The notes: a model not told the origin generated them from the sequence alone. 64,000 nucleotides of DNA from Hamiltosporidium tvaerminnensis (GCA_022605425.2 JAKIMF020000001.1:622501-686500), one strand, 5' to 3'; shown: positions 1 through 9,652, numbered from the stretch's first letter. Translations and numbers: made by a program.

Positions 1-24
1 TTGCATTCTTGAAATAAAACTACT

Positions 25-90
25 GGTCACAAGAATGCATTTTTATTCTGAATATGGCAGAACACTTCACTACTGCATATAGGGAATATA
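25..90 (-). mobile_element. decayed fragment of the R2/R4-type retrotransposon
   Basis: The stretch around GCATTTTTATTCTG and ATGGCAGAACAC matches, with substitutions, the intact retrotransposon near 47830-47870 (GAATACATTTCTATCCTGG then ATATAGCAGAACAC), just outside its CCHC zinc-knuckle coding region. It is too short and mutated to code. A 10-bp inverted repeat (TGCATTCTTG at 2-11, CAAGAATGCA at 30-39) overlaps it. The rest of 91-684 is AT-rich, apart from a GC-richer island at about 150-225 that I could not assign. Confidence 0.45.
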
Positions 91-692
91 TTTAATCTAG
101 ATAAATTTATGTACTAAAGTATTATATTTTTATATTTTATTTCACCATTATCGGTGCTACAGTCCCTGTAGAACCTTGGCCGCCGCAGAAACGTCAGTTC
201 GCCATTCTTCCCGAAATTTTTATATTTCTAAACGTTAATTTTTAAAAAAATTCAGTGTTTCGAGTTCTTGTTAAAATGTTTTTAAAGGTTGACTAAAGAT
301 CCAAACCAAATCAAGGGATATTTTTAAGAAGTGTTTATTGTTTTATTATTTAAGCACACAAGATCAATTGCAACTAAGTTATTTAAAGACATTGTTAAAT
401 AATGATAATTTAAAAAATTAAATTGAAAATAGAAACTAGATTTATTATTTCTTTCCATCTCATCCACGTTTTTAGTTACTTTTCACCTCTTTTTTGAACT
501 AAAAACTAAGTTTAATTTAAATTTGTTGATTATGCTTATATTTTTACTTGTGTCGTTCCCCATATTTCTTGTAGTTAAGGGAAATCCATTTAATAATAAT
601 TTGATTCTGTCTATGTTTTTGTTTGCTGTATTCTATATTTTTCCATATTTTAAGAAAATTTATTTATTATTTTTTTTACTTTGACTCCCTCC

Positions 693-1721
693 ATGGATTC
701 AAGCTATACAAATTTTGAAAAATATGGAAGTCTTATAGCAGAAATACATGGTAAAGTATCTTCTATGCTACAACAATCAGATTATGAATCATTAGAACAA
801 TGTGAAACAGTAGAAGACATGGTAGTAAGATTATCGCATACTTCATATGCGTCATATTTATCCGAAGAACTTCAATTTAATAAAAAAGAATTTTTAAAAA
901 GATTAAACAAATCTTTTTACAATGAATTTATGTATATGTACAGGAATTCAGAAAATGATTTGAAACTTCTTTTAAATTATTTTATTGAAGTTATAAAAAT
1001 ACAAAATTTTATATTTCTATTGGCCAGTAAATCTGAAGATCCAGATTTAAAATGTATGGAAGAAATCGATATGTTGGGGAATTTTAATGAACTTGATGCT
1101 ATAAAAATATCTGCTGATATGTCTGATGTTTACAAATTTTGTGTTGAAAGTACTTTTCTAAAGAAATATTATGATAAAGTTTATATTGAAAAGGAATTTG
1201 CAAAAAATGACTGGCAAATAATTCAAAGTACATTTTTTAAAAACCACATTGAAAATTTTTACGACCAAATAAATAATCTCGATACCATGGATTATATGAA
1301 AGAAATACTTAAATACGAAGGAGACAGAAAAATTATTGAATTGACTATAAATACTTTAGATTCTGTTGATATTGTTGATAAGAAACGTATAGATTTATAT
1401 CCAACTGTATGTTCCTTTGATAGAGGTTCTATTTGTAAGATGAGTGAGTGTACCTCAATGGAAAGTATTAGAGATGTACTATGTGGTCACCCTATGTATA
1501 AAAAAATCGTTATGTACGAAGACAACGATTTTATGAAGAACTTATTTGATTTAGAAATAAAAAACTATCTTTCATCTTTAAGTGAATTCAATGATCTAAG
1601 CTGCACTTATTGCTATTTTAAATTGAAAGAAAGAGAAATTAAGAATATCATGTGGATTGCTGAATGTATTTCTCATGAAAATAAAGAAGGAATGAAAGAT
1701 GTAATGGTTATTGAAAATTAA
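693..1721 (+). CDS. VMA6: V-type ATPase V0 subunit d
   Basis: 342 aa, close to the roughly 345-350 aa usual for subunit d (Vma6/ATP6V0D). This peripheral stalk-socket subunit sits on the membrane c-ring and couples it to the V1 central rotor of the proton pump. Diagnostic blocks are SDYESLEQCETVEDM (residues 29-43, family pattern ADYxxLxQCETLED) and, near the C-terminus, KLKEREIKNIMWIAEC (310-325, family KLKEQExRNIxWIAEC). The middle keeps the family's LGNF/S..E.DA.KI and FYDQ positions. I chose the ATG at 693 because a CTCCCTCC tract (685-692) abuts it; an in-frame TTG at 681 would add four residues and is unlikely. The last codons and stop lie inside a 72-bp tandem duplication, so the C-terminus may be a recent product. 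No intron or signal peptide is seen. Confidence 0.93.
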   Translation: MDSSYTNFEKYGSLIAEIHGKVSSMLQQSDYESLEQCETVEDMVVRLSHTSYASYLSEELQFNKKEFLKRLNKSFYNEFMYMYRNSENDLKLLLNYFIEVIKIQNFIFLLASKSEDPDLKCMEEIDMLGNFNELDAIKISADMSDVYKFCVESTFLKKYYDKVYIEKEFAKNDWQIIQSTFFKNHIENFYDQINNLDTMDYMKEILKYEGDRKIIELTINTLDSVDIVDKKRIDLYPTVCSFDRGSICKMSECTSMESIRDVLCGHPMYKKIVMYEDNDFMKNLFDLEIKNYLSSLSEFNDLSCTYCYFKLKEREIKNIMWIAECISHENKEGMKDVMVIEN

Positions 1722-1885
1722 ATGTTTTTTTTAGTATTTTTAATGTCATTTATTAAGGAAGAAAAGAGATATGTAATAGTTATTGAAAATTAAATGTTTT
1801 TTTAGTATTTTTAATGTCATTTATTAAGGAAGAAAAGAGATATGTAATAGTTATTGAAAATTAAATGTTTTTTTAGTATTTTTTT
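1701..1885 (+). repeat. 71-72-bp tandem repeat across the VMA6 stop codon
   Basis: About 2.5 nearly identical units begin at 1701, 1773 and 1844 (GTAATGGTTATTGAAAATTA, then GTAATAGTTATTG...). The first unit contains the final codons and stop of the V-ATPase d gene; later units are 3' flank that still carry the same pseudo-coding ending. Confidence 0.9.
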
Positions 1886-2778
1886 TATACTTACATACGT
1901 TTTTAGGAAAAAAAATTCTTATCTACAAAAATTATTAAATTAATTTAAAAATATTTAATTTTCAATTTTAGGGAAATCAAATAAATAGAAAGCAACAAGA
2001 AAATAATTTAATCATAGTTTATGGTTGAAGATGAAAATTTTATGATTAATTTTTAAATATTGGTAATACGAATTATAATTAAAAAGTTTAGTACAGAAGA
2101 AAGATGAAACTTGATCAAATTAAGTTTTAAAATAAATTAAATTCTACTTTTTTATGTTTAGATTTGTGTGTTTCAATTATGAATTAATAATAGAGTATAA
2201 AATATTTGGATAAGAATATATTTTCAACCTAAAAAATATATATTGTTATTGAGGTTGGGATTGGCAAAATCTTAGAAAAAAGGTGTTAGTTTCAAATGCT
2301 TATATCATATGAGAATCGACTATTTTTTATTTAAATTTTAACAAAAAAGTTATATTTGAATATTACATGTTTTAAATTTCGAAAGAAATTCTCAAATATT
2401 TTTTCTATAAATTTAAAATTCGGTTGAGAAATGATATAATTAATAAAATTACTTATACCTTGTTTTTAAACACGATTTATCGTATTTATATTTGTTTTTA
2501 CTGATGCCTGATATTTCGTAAATAAATCAGATTATATTAGATAGAAGTGTCCATGTAATATGAATTAATTATAAAATTATTTAAGTGCTACATCTATAAA
2601 TAAGACATGATAAATTTTAAGAATCTGTATTTGTAAGTGTATTTTTTTGCTTTTATACTCAAAAATTTATACACGACTTAAAGACGGATTATAGCCTAGG
2701 TTCTTTTTGTTGTGAAATTAATTGGCAATTTTTTTTAGCTGGTTTGTTTTTCAACTTAGTACAAAGCTTGTTTTTTTA
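1886..2778. other. AT-rich intergenic, no gene seen
   Basis: Low-complexity A/T sequence with no ORF of interest on either strand and no recognisable repeat. Confidence 0.6.
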
Positions 2779-2832
2779 CGAAAGATAAAGAGTGCACCAA
2801 CCAAGTATCGAATAAAACCCATTGGATTCAGA
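2779..2832 (-). mobile_element. tRNA-derived SINE-like fragment
   Basis: Contains CGAAAGATAAAGAG followed by a degenerate T-arm/B-box relic (CCAACCAAGTATCGAA). The same joined pair occurs at 11674-11710, where it adjoins a more complete tRNA-Glu-like body. Shared sequence beyond the tRNA part argues for one dispersed element rather than independent tRNA pseudogenes. The A-box half is not recognisable here. Confidence 0.45.
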
Positions 2833-3131
2833 AGTTTTTCATTTTTGTAAACAGTTACAACTGGTGATCTCTAATTTCAGTGCTTAGTATACACGAGGAA
2901 AACTTTTATGAGACAAATAATTCTTCAGTTTAAAGAGTACAATATTATTTCAATTCATATGTAATGTAAATATATCAGATCTATTTTTCAGAATATTTAC
3001 CCAACAACTAGTCTGCTTTCCACTTTTATTTTTATAAATTTTTAAGAGAATGATTCCTAATTCATTTCTTAGTCTTTTTTATCTTATTTTTAGAAGTAAT
3101 TTATTCTTTTATTTAAATTATAAACAATCCT

Positions 3132-3272
3132 ATATAGTCATGTCCAAGCATTTTTTCACGGCAATTATATAAACTTTTTACTGAATTCAGATGTGTTTTA
3201 CATCTGAATCCATATTTTATATAGATCATAATACATTTATATCCTAGATATAGCAAAACATTTATACTAAAC
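3132..3272 (-). mobile_element. decayed fragment of the R2/R4-type retrotransposon
   Basis: Successive patches match the intact element at 47735-47865: TAGTCATGTCCAAGCATTTT (intact TAATCATGGCCTAGCATTTT), TTTTTCAC, and TTTATATCCTAGATATAGCA (intact TTCTATCCTGGATATAGCA). This is the antisense of the CCHC zinc-knuckle region. A perfect 10-bp hairpin (ATTCAGATGT/ACATCTGAAT, 3185-3209) sits where the intact copy has a shorter palindrome. Confidence 0.6.
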
Positions 3273-3387
3273 TTCATAAAAAAACAGTTAAAAAGTAATT
3301 GGTTAGCATGCCAATTCAGTTTTCGAAAGCTTCCTATCCACGAAACCCAGTAAATTCTATTTCTTTAAAAAAAAAGCTTTAAAAAAA

Positions 3388-3780
3388 ATGGAAAATTTAT
3401 TAAAATTTTATATACAACAGTGCCCAGTCTTAAAAGAAAACATTTTCATAAAGAATATGCCTTCACATTGTGTTTGTAATTTGATAGGACATATAACTAG
3501 TAACACTTTATTTTATAACTCATTCAACCTACTTCACATACATATGAAACCTAGTCAGGGGTTTATTATATTTTTATTTTATACTATTTTTTTACTAAGA
3601 AATAACCAACAAACTCATAAGCTTATAGATCAACTATCTATCAAATTTTTATTTTATACGATCTTTCATACTAGACATAACCAACAAACTAATGAGCTTA
3701 TAGATCAACTATCTCTCAATTTTTCAACTCACTTTTTTAAAAGAAATCAGAAATTAATGGAATTTTATTACAAAAAATAA
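3388..3780 (+). CDS. hypothetical protein with a 25-residue internal duplication
   Basis: 130 aa ORF that I do not recognise. Two tandem copies of a 75-bp DNA unit (starting at 3571 and 3646) encode FLFYTIF...NQQT.(K/E)LIDQLS twice in frame. The protein is rich in F, I, N and H and has no catalytic motif. A poly-A stretch precedes the ATG; a CCC lies about 40 bases upstream, farther than in the confident genes. It could be a real small gene or an accidental ORF in repetitive DNA. Because the duplication length is a multiple of three, it says nothing about selection. Confidence 0.3.
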   Translation: MENLLKFYIQQCPVLKENIFIKNMPSHCVCNLIGHITSNTLFYNSFNLLHIHMKPSQGFIIFLFYTIFLLRNNQQTHKLIDQLSIKFLFYTIFHTRHNQQTNELIDQLSLNFSTHFFKRNQKLMEFYYKK

Positions 3781-3940
3781 GAATTACAATTTTTTATAAA
3801 AAGATTAAAACTATAACCAAGACTAAATAAAAAGAACAAACGACTTATAAATATTTTATTTATTGCATATTATACAATAAAACAACAAAAAATTTACAAA
3901 TTCAATATTTTATAAAGAAAAATAATTGAAAACCTAATAA

Positions 3941-4150
3941 TTTATTAGAAATATAGATTTACAAAAAATTTGTTTGTAAACCAATTATAAAATACAAATT
4001 TAAAAATTATAAGAACTATAGATTTACAAATCATTTGTTTGTAAACCAATTATAAAATACAGATTTAAAAATTATTAGAAATATAGATTTACAAAAAATT
4101 TGTTTGTAAACCAATTATAAAATACAGATTTAAAAATTATAAGAAATATA
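3941..4150 (+). repeat. 65-bp tandem array with internal hairpin
   Basis: Three units with exact 65-bp period (GATTTACAAA at 3956, 4021 and 4086). Each unit contains the arms TTTACAAA and TTTGTAAA separated by about 7 bases, so each can fold as a small hairpin. The array lies just past the stop of the minus-strand gene at 4182-4505, in its 3' flank. Confidence 0.9.
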
Positions 4151-4181
4151 AAAACTCTACAAATAATCAAATATGGTGTAT

Positions 4182-4505
4182 TTAATTATCAGTTAAGGTA
4201 TGATGTCCTTCATAAAAATCTTTATATTCTGAACAAGCCACCTTCAACTCATTTAGATCATCTTCACACTTATCTCTATTTATCTCTTCACTCTGTATTT
4301 CCTCATACAATTTTTCAGCAAATTCGTATATTTTCTTTTGGTTTTTTATAGATTCAAGTAAAAAATTTATATCATTGTTGTTTATCTTACTTGTAACAAT
4401 ATAATCTACTATGTTTTCTAACAAGTTACCATATGATGATAATCTTTCTAAAGTGTTGTTTCCTTTGATTTGTTCGCGTAGATTTTCAAAATTTTCTTCT
4501 TTCAT
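4182..4505 (-). CDS. hypothetical small helical/coiled-coil protein
   Basis: 107 aa, very rich in E, K, N and L, predicted mostly helical with heptad-like stretches (LESIKNQKKIYEFAEKLYEEI). No signal peptide, membrane segment or zinc motif is seen. The ATG is preceded by a purine-rich A/G tract, without a CCC/GGG signal. It is transcribed convergently with the 3388 ORF. Size and composition would suit a small subunit of a coiled-coil complex (kinetochore, Mediator or tethering type), but nothing in the sequence decides, so I assign no function. Confidence 0.5.
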   Translation of the reverse strand: MKEENFENLREQIKGNNTLERLSSYGNLLENIVDYIVTSKINNNDINFLLESIKNQKKIYEFAEKLYEEIQSEEINRDKCEDDLNELKVACSEYKDFYEGHHTLTDN

Positions 4506-4799
4506 TTTTCTTTTTTATGTGTCTTTTTAAAAAATATATTTTTTTTTATTTTTTTTTTATAAAAAGTGTTACAATAGTTTTATATTTTTGATTAGAAAAT
4601 GATACGTTAGTTTTACAAAAGAATAGGTAAATAAAAAGTAACAAATTATTTAAAAAAATAAATTTTATTTAAAAATTTTGGTAATAAATTGTATATTTAT
4701 TGCTTTGTTTCGATTTTTTTTATCAATATGAGAAAAAAACACAAATAATATTTTAATTTTTGTTTATTTCATTTCTTATTTTTTTTACTCTTTTATACA

Positions 4800-5057
4800 A
4801 ATATTTCCATTTCCATTTCTATTTCTTTCGAATATAAAAATTTCATTTTTTTTACTCTTTTATACAAATATTTCTATTTCCATTTCTATTTTCATTTCTT
4901 TCGAATGAAAAATTATTTTTTCTTTTATTCTACACAAATATTTCTTTTATCTTACTTCGTAAATTTTTGTAAAAATTTATAAAAAAATATAAAAAAATAT
5001 AAAAAAATATAAAAAAATATAAAAAAATATAAAAAAATATAAAAAAATATAAAAAAT
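4800..5057 (+). repeat. short AT/pyrimidine repeats upstream of eS25
   Basis: A duplicated block of about 65 bp (TTTTTACTCTTTTATACAAA, then pyrimidine-rich TTTCCATTTCTATTTC) is followed by about eight copies of the decamer ATAAAAAAAT (4979-5057). The decamer array ends 5 bases before the CCC signal of the ribosomal gene, so it forms the gene's proximal upstream region. Confidence 0.8.
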
Positions 5058-5075
5058 TCATCCCATCGAGACAAA

Positions 5076-5444
5076 ATGGTAAAAAAAATTCAAGAAACGA
5101 AAGCAGCAAAAGCTGCCAAGGCAACAAGATCTTCATCAAAAGAGAAAAAGAAATGGTCAGCTTCAAAGGCAAAAGAAACAAACAGGAGAGCAGTTTGTAT
5201 TGATAACGAATTGCTTGCAAAAATAAGAAAAGAAATAGTAAATATGAATTATGTTACTAAAAGTATTGTTTCTGAGAGATACGGGTTGTGTTTGAGTCTT
5301 TCTAAAAATTTATTAGAAATGTTTTGTGGAGAAAATCTTATTGCACCTGTTCTCTTTAATAGTATTGTTAAGGTTTATGGAAAAGTTGTTAAGAAGGAAA
5401 AGATTGAGACACCTAAGGTTGTTGAAGGAGAAGCTTGGGCTTAA
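5076..5444 (+). CDS. RPS25: 40S ribosomal protein eS25
   Basis: 122 aa, typical for eS25, a small-subunit head protein near the E site. The lysine/alanine-rich N-terminal tail (residues 1-30) runs into KKKWSASKAKE, matching the family KKKWSKGKxRDK. The winged-helix part follows: LLAKIRKEI, YVTKSIVSERYGLCLSLSK (family LITPxVVSERLKIxGSLAR) and LIAPV...VKVYGK. The start is set by the ATG with CCC at 5062-5064. No intron is seen. It lies 440 bp upstream of the minus-strand tRNA-Glu. Confidence 0.92.
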   Translation: MVKKIQETKAAKAAKATRSSSKEKKKWSASKAKETNRRAVCIDNELLAKIRKEIVNMNYVTKSIVSERYGLCLSLSKNLLEMFCGENLIAPVLFNSIVKVYGKVVKKEKIETPKVVEGEAWA

Positions 5445-5565
5445 AAATAAAATTTAATAATAATTTTTATGGGTTTAATAATTTATTTACTTTTTCTTTA
5501 ATGGTCTTGGAATTTAAGATATTTTTAATTTTTATTTTCTTTTCAAAAACCATTGGATTTTAAAC

Positions 5566-5743
5566 AAAACTTGTAACTTTTAATTTTATCGTTTTATAAA
5601 AATTTTAGATATTTTATTTTCACTAAAAAACTATTGAATTTTATATAAAACTTTTAGATTATCTTTTATTAATTTAAGATATTTTTATTTTCACTTAAAA
5701 AAATATTGGATTTTTAAAACGATAATCTAAAGTTACAAGTTTT
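5566..5743. repeat. imperfect 28-30-bp inverted repeat in eS25 3' flank
   Basis: AAAACTTGTAACTTT...ATCGTTTT (5566-5595) is nearly the reverse complement of AAAACGATAATCTAAAGTTA plus CAAGTTTT (5716-5743), with a 120-base loop of AT-rich direct repeats (...TATTGGATTTT..., ...TATTGAATTTT...). It could fold as a long hairpin. It lies between eS25 and tRNA-Glu. Confidence 0.7.
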
Positions 5744-5876
5744 ATAAAAATTATTGGTTCTTTTTTGATAAGAAATATTCACTTATAAAAAATAAAAAAT
5801 AAGTCAACGTGGGTGCATATGTAAATATTTTTAGAGATGAAGAGAAATGAAGATTAATAAAAATAATTTTAAGTTT

Positions 5877-5883
5877 AAAAAAA
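5877..5883 (-). terminator. Pol III T-run terminator of tRNA-Glu
   Basis: On the minus strand seven T residues begin two bases after the discriminator base, the usual RNA polymerase III stop. Confidence 0.85.
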
Positions 5884-5884
5884 G

Positions 5885-5956
5885 TTCCCCAACCGGGAAT
5901 CGAACCCGGGCCACCGGAGTGAAAGTCCGATATCCTAGCCACTGGACCATTGGGGA
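5885..5956 (-). tRNA. tRNA-Glu (anticodon UUC)
   Basis: A 72-nt cloverleaf on the minus strand. The acceptor TCCCCAA pairs with TTGGGGA, the discriminator is A, and no CCA is encoded. The A box is TGGTCCAGTGG; the anticodon arm CGGA-CTTTCAC-TCCG reads UUC; the T arm and B box are CCGGGTTCGATTCCCGG. No intron. The gene ends in a T-run. Its 5' end is 46 bp from the calcineurin start and the two are divergently transcribed. It is the likely ancestral body of the tRNA-Glu-like repeats at 11.7 and 37.0 kb. Confidence 0.97.
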
Positions 5957-6002
5957 TTGGTTAAATAAAAAATATATAAATTTATTGTTTAAAAAGGAGT
6001 AA

Positions 6003-7586
6003 ATGATAATACGAGTAAAGAAAAATATTAAAGATAACGAAAATAAGGAAAATAAAATAAAACAAGAGTATAATGGGGAAATAGAGAGTGAAAATGAAAA
6101 AGAAATTAATCTGGAGGGGGATTTAAATATGGAAATGAAAATAGATTTAGAAAATAAAATTTTTGAGGAGATGGATGAATATACGTTACAGGAATATTTA
6201 TTGAGCGAAAGAAGACTGAGTATAGATTTTATAAGCAAGGTGGTTAAAGATGCGATGAATATTTTACAGTTGGAAAAGAATGTTTTAGAAATTAATGTAC
6301 CAACTGTTGTTTTGGGAGATATACATGGACAATTTTATGATTTAATTAATATTTTGTCTAAAATAGAAATCGGAAAAGAGACTGTTTTATTTTTAGGTGA
6401 TTATGTAGACCGAGGATATTTTTCAATTGAGACTTACATTTATTTACTTTTTTTGAAAATAAAATTTCCTAAAAATATATTTTTACTGCGAGGGAATCAT
6501 GAGTGTGAAAGATTAACGAAATATTTTACTTTTAAGACAGAATGTTCTTATAAATATTGTGATCTGATATATTATTTGTTCATAGAGTCTTTTAAATATT
6601 TACCGCTTGCTGCGATTGTATTAAAGAAAATGTTCTGTGTTCACGGGGGTCTTTCTCCAGGGGTTCGATCAGTAGATAGTATTAATTCTGTGAATAGGTT
6701 TTGTGAAATACCGCTGAGTGGAATTATATGTGATTTACTCTGGTCAGATCCTTCTCCTAAATATGATAAAACACCTAAAAGTTTCTTTTTTAATGAAAAT
6801 AGAAGATGCTCGTATTTCTATTCATACGAAGGTGTGTGTAATTTTTTAAATAAAAATAATCTTCTTATGGTTGTAAGAGGACATGAAGTACAATTAGAGG
6901 GATATAAGCTTTATAAAAAACATAACGGGGTTCCTTCTGTCATAACTCTGTTCTCTGCACCAAATTACTGCGATGCTTATAAAAATTTAGGAAGTATTCT
7001 AAAGTTTGATGGAAAGGAATGTGAAATATTGCAATTTGAGTGCGTAGAACATCCATACTGGCTTCCTAATTTCTTAGATGGATTAAATTGGAGTTTCCCT
7101 TTTGTAGCTGAAAAAATTGCAGAGTTTTTTTTAGATTTGTTAAAAAGCGCTTATTCAGATGAAAGTTCTTCAAGCACAATTCGAGATGATATAATATCAG
7201 AGGAAATGAAGAAAGCTGTGAATTTTAGCGGTTGTATGGGGATTATGCGCGAAGAGCGCGAATGTCTAAACGAAATGGAAGATGAAGAAAGCGACGTTGT
7301 TTTTTCAACTGTTTTGAAGTATCCATCTACAGAAAATCTTAATTATGTCGATGCAAAGGATAAAGACACGGAAAATGAAACACTGGTAGATCCAGAAATC
7401 GTAGAAGGCACAACTTTAGAAGTAAACCCATCTTGTAGTGCTCCAATTTCAAAAAAATTGAAAGATGCCGGACTGGAAGTATTAGAAGAAACAAAAGTAA
7501 TACCCAAAGGAGACTTACAGGGTGTAGAAATAAAAAAAAACAGAAGTCCTTGGTGTTTTTTCTCATGTTTAGGTTGGGAAAAATAG
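6003..7586 (+). CDS. CNA1: calcineurin catalytic subunit A (PP2B-type Ser/Thr phosphatase)
   Basis: 527 aa from the first ATG. All PPP-family metal/catalytic signatures are present: GDIHG (105-109), GDYVDRG (132-138), GNHE (164-167), HGG and the RGHE block, then LFSAPNYCD. What makes it calcineurin rather than PP1/PP2A is the helix after the catalytic core, HPYWLPNFLDGLNWSFPFV (from residue 350), the calcineurin-B-binding segment. A degraded calmodulin-binding region follows: IRDDI...GIMREERE (family IRNKI...VLREESE). The C-terminus ends in an unusual WCFFSCLGW. The first 42 residues are low-complexity E/K/N. A second in-frame ATG at 6129 is preceded by GGAGGGGG (6113-6120), the start signal seen at other genes here, so the true protein may be 485 aa. 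Confidence 0.92.
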   Translation: MIIRVKKNIKDNENKENKIKQEYNGEIESENEKEINLEGDLNMEMKIDLENKIFEEMDEYTLQEYLLSERRLSIDFISKVVKDAMNILQLEKNVLEINVPTVVLGDIHGQFYDLINILSKIEIGKETVLFLGDYVDRGYFSIETYIYLLFLKIKFPKNIFLLRGNHECERLTKYFTFKTECSYKYCDLIYYLFIESFKYLPLAAIVLKKMFCVHGGLSPGVRSVDSINSVNRFCEIPLSGIICDLLWSDPSPKYDKTPKSFFFNENRRCSYFYSYEGVCNFLNKNNLLMVVRGHEVQLEGYKLYKKHNGVPSVITLFSAPNYCDAYKNLGSILKFDGKECEILQFECVEHPYWLPNFLDGLNWSFPFVAEKIAEFFLDLLKSAYSDESSSSTIRDDIISEEMKKAVNFSGCMGIMREERECLNEMEDEESDVVFSTVLKYPSTENLNYVDAKDKDTENETLVDPEIVEGTTLEVNPSCSAPISKKLKDAGLEVLEETKVIPKGDLQGVEIKKNRSPWCFFSCLGWEK

Positions 7587-8362
7587 AAAAATTAAAGACT
7601 TAAACCAAGAATTTTTGTAAATAAAAATCTTATCACTAAACTTAAATTTTGATTCTATAATATAACTTGAAATCTTAATAAATGGGTCATTAACAGACAT
7701 GCTTTAAATTTTATTTATTTTTTAGTTCTATATTGAATTTTAATATATACTTTTCTCATAAAGAATAAAGAATTTTAATAAGTCATTTATATTGTGGCAT
7801 TATGAATTTATTTTCTTAAACATTATCTCTATTTAATATTGTTACAAAATTACATATTTATAGGTTTGTATTGAATTTTATGTCTTGTCATCACGATCTA
7901 TATACCATCTCCATATAGTCCATATTAAGTATATACATGATACCCGATTGCCATACAGAAATTATAATACTCTTTATATAACTTTGTAATTAGCTCCTTT
8001 GATTTATCTTATCAAATAATTGTATCATGAAAAAATCCAACTTTAATCACTTCAAAGTAAAATTTTCAAAATCATGTTGTAAACTATAATAAAAATTAAA
8101 GAAGAAACTTTTAACTATATTGTATCTTATTGATTACTTATCATGATTAAAAAATTGATTAAGATTAAGAAATAATAAATATTTATAGTAGAAAATAATG
8201 AATTCTTTATAATAAGACACACGTATTTTTTTACGTTACATGATAATAAATCTACTAATAAATATGAATTGAACAAATAGCAAAGTAAAAAAACAAGAAA
8301 TATAGCACATTTTTTTAGATTAAAATTATATTTAAATTGATAAAATTCTATTAAACAATAAT
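7587..8362. other. intergenic, no feature seen
   Basis: This is the shared 3' flank of calcineurin A and ALG2 (convergent). AT-rich with no repeats or ORFs of interest. Confidence 0.6.
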
Positions 8363-9652
8363 TTAGTATTTAATTATTTCAATTAACCGTTTTGTAAAAT
8401 TAGCAAAGTTGAAGTCAAGAGCTCTTAACTTAGAAAGTTCAGATACTTTTTCGTATAATTCATCATCTTTGCGTAGATTTTCAACTTCAAAAACAAAACT
8501 CGCTGTACTTCCATTAACAAGAATTCCATTTTCATAATTCCCAATTATTTCTACAGGTCCTCCTGATTTTCTAGCCACTACAGGTATTTCTTGTTGCATT
8601 GCTTCAATAATTGCTATTCCGAAATGTTCTGCTTCAGGTGTATAAATAAATATTCTACTTATGGAATATAAATGTGTCAAAATTTTTGTACCACAATTTA
8701 ACACAAAAAATACTTTCTTGGAACTTGAATATTTTTCGAAAATATCATCAAATTTCTCATCGATATGACATTTGTGATAGAAAAACCTTTTATTCTTATA
8801 ATTTTGAAGAGAAAAAAATTTCAGATCGATACTGTGACAAGAATAATCCATTATGTGTATTTGAAAATTATACTCGGTAGATTTATTAAGAAGTTCAAAA
8901 AAATGGTTTGAATTGTATTTCGAATCAAACCCTCCACAAATCAATAAGTTTTTAGAATTTGACTCGTTAAAAACATCTATTGATATATCTAACATCTTTT
9001 TTGGATGAAATCTTCCAACAGTAAGCAAAATATCGTATTTTTTTCGTATACCCAATAAATTATTCTTATCATAAACGATATAGCAATCATTTATGCATGG
9101 ATATAGAATGAAATATTGAAGATCTTTACCATATATAGATTTACAAACAGTTTTGGTATAATTAGAATTCACCAAAATTTTTGAAGCAAAAAATACACAA
9201 AAACTTTCCAAATACAGCAGAATTGAATCATAAATAAATAAAATAGGAGAAATCAAAGAAGGAACACGATCTTTTAGGCAAATATCAGGAAAATGACAGT
9301 AAAAAAACACTTTTTCGAAGAATAATCTAAGAAAAGGAACAGAATAGGGAACATGATCTAATATAACAATATCTGCCTCCACGAACAATATCACATAAAC
9401 AGAAATATAAATTGCAGTCAGCAACGAAAAGAAAGACATACCTCTTCCAACAATAGAATCAGGAATAAATTTCCCCACTAGTAAAGGTCTACAGATATCC
9501 AATGTATCATCAAAACACCTTTTTTCATCAAAATTCTTCGAAATAAGCACTACCTCGTTATCTTCGTCCTTTAAACTTTTACAAATGTCAAGCATTAATC
9601 TCTCCGCACCACCAATTCCAAGATTTGGATGTATTACACATATTTTACTCAT
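8363..9652 (-). CDS. ALG2: ALG2-type GDP-mannose mannosyltransferase
   Basis: 429 aa, GT4 family. Alg2 adds the alpha-1,3 and alpha-1,6 mannoses to the dolichol-linked Man1GlcNAc2 precursor of N-glycans on the cytosolic face of the ER. Signatures: HPNLGIGGAERL (8-19; family HPDLGIGGAERL), FFYCHFPD (116-123; family LFYCHFPDLLL), ILVNSNYTKTV, TVGRFHPKK, and the nucleotide-sugar site TPEAEHFGIAIIEAM followed by SGGPVEII (338-369). EHFGIAIIEA gives the E-x7-E motif. A hydrophobic patch (73-92) could bind membrane. Its length is slightly below yeast Alg2, whose extra C-terminal membrane segments are absent. PIG-A and ALG11 are close relatives, but the HFPD block and R6 region favour ALG2. Confidence 0.88.
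   Translation of the reverse strand: MSKICVIHPNLGIGGAERLMLDICKSLKDEDNEVVLISKNFDEKRCFDDTLDICRPLLVGKFIPDSIVGRGMSFFSLLTAIYISVYVILFVEADIVILDHVPYSVPFLRLFFEKVFFYCHFPDICLKDRVPSLISPILFIYDSILLYLESFCVFFASKILVNSNYTKTVCKSIYGKDLQYFILYPCINDCYIVYDKNNLLGIRKKYDILLTVGRFHPKKMLDISIDVFNESNSKNLLICGGFDSKYNSNHFFELLNKSTEYNFQIHIMDYSCHSIDLKFFSLQNYKNKRFFYHKCHIDEKFDDIFEKYSSSKKVFFVLNCGTKILTHLYSISRIFIYTPEAEHFGIAIIEAMQQEIPVVARKSGGPVEIIGNYENGILVNGSTASFVFEVENLRKDDELYEKVSELSKLRALDFNFANFTKRLIEIIKY

Noticed and set aside
4930..5220. 96-aa minus-strand ORF
   Set aside because: Antisense to the ATAAAAAAAT array and the eS25 coding region.
5751..6238. Two minus-strand ORFs across the tRNA and calcineurin start
   Set aside because: They run through tRNA-Glu and are antisense to calcineurin A; composition-driven.
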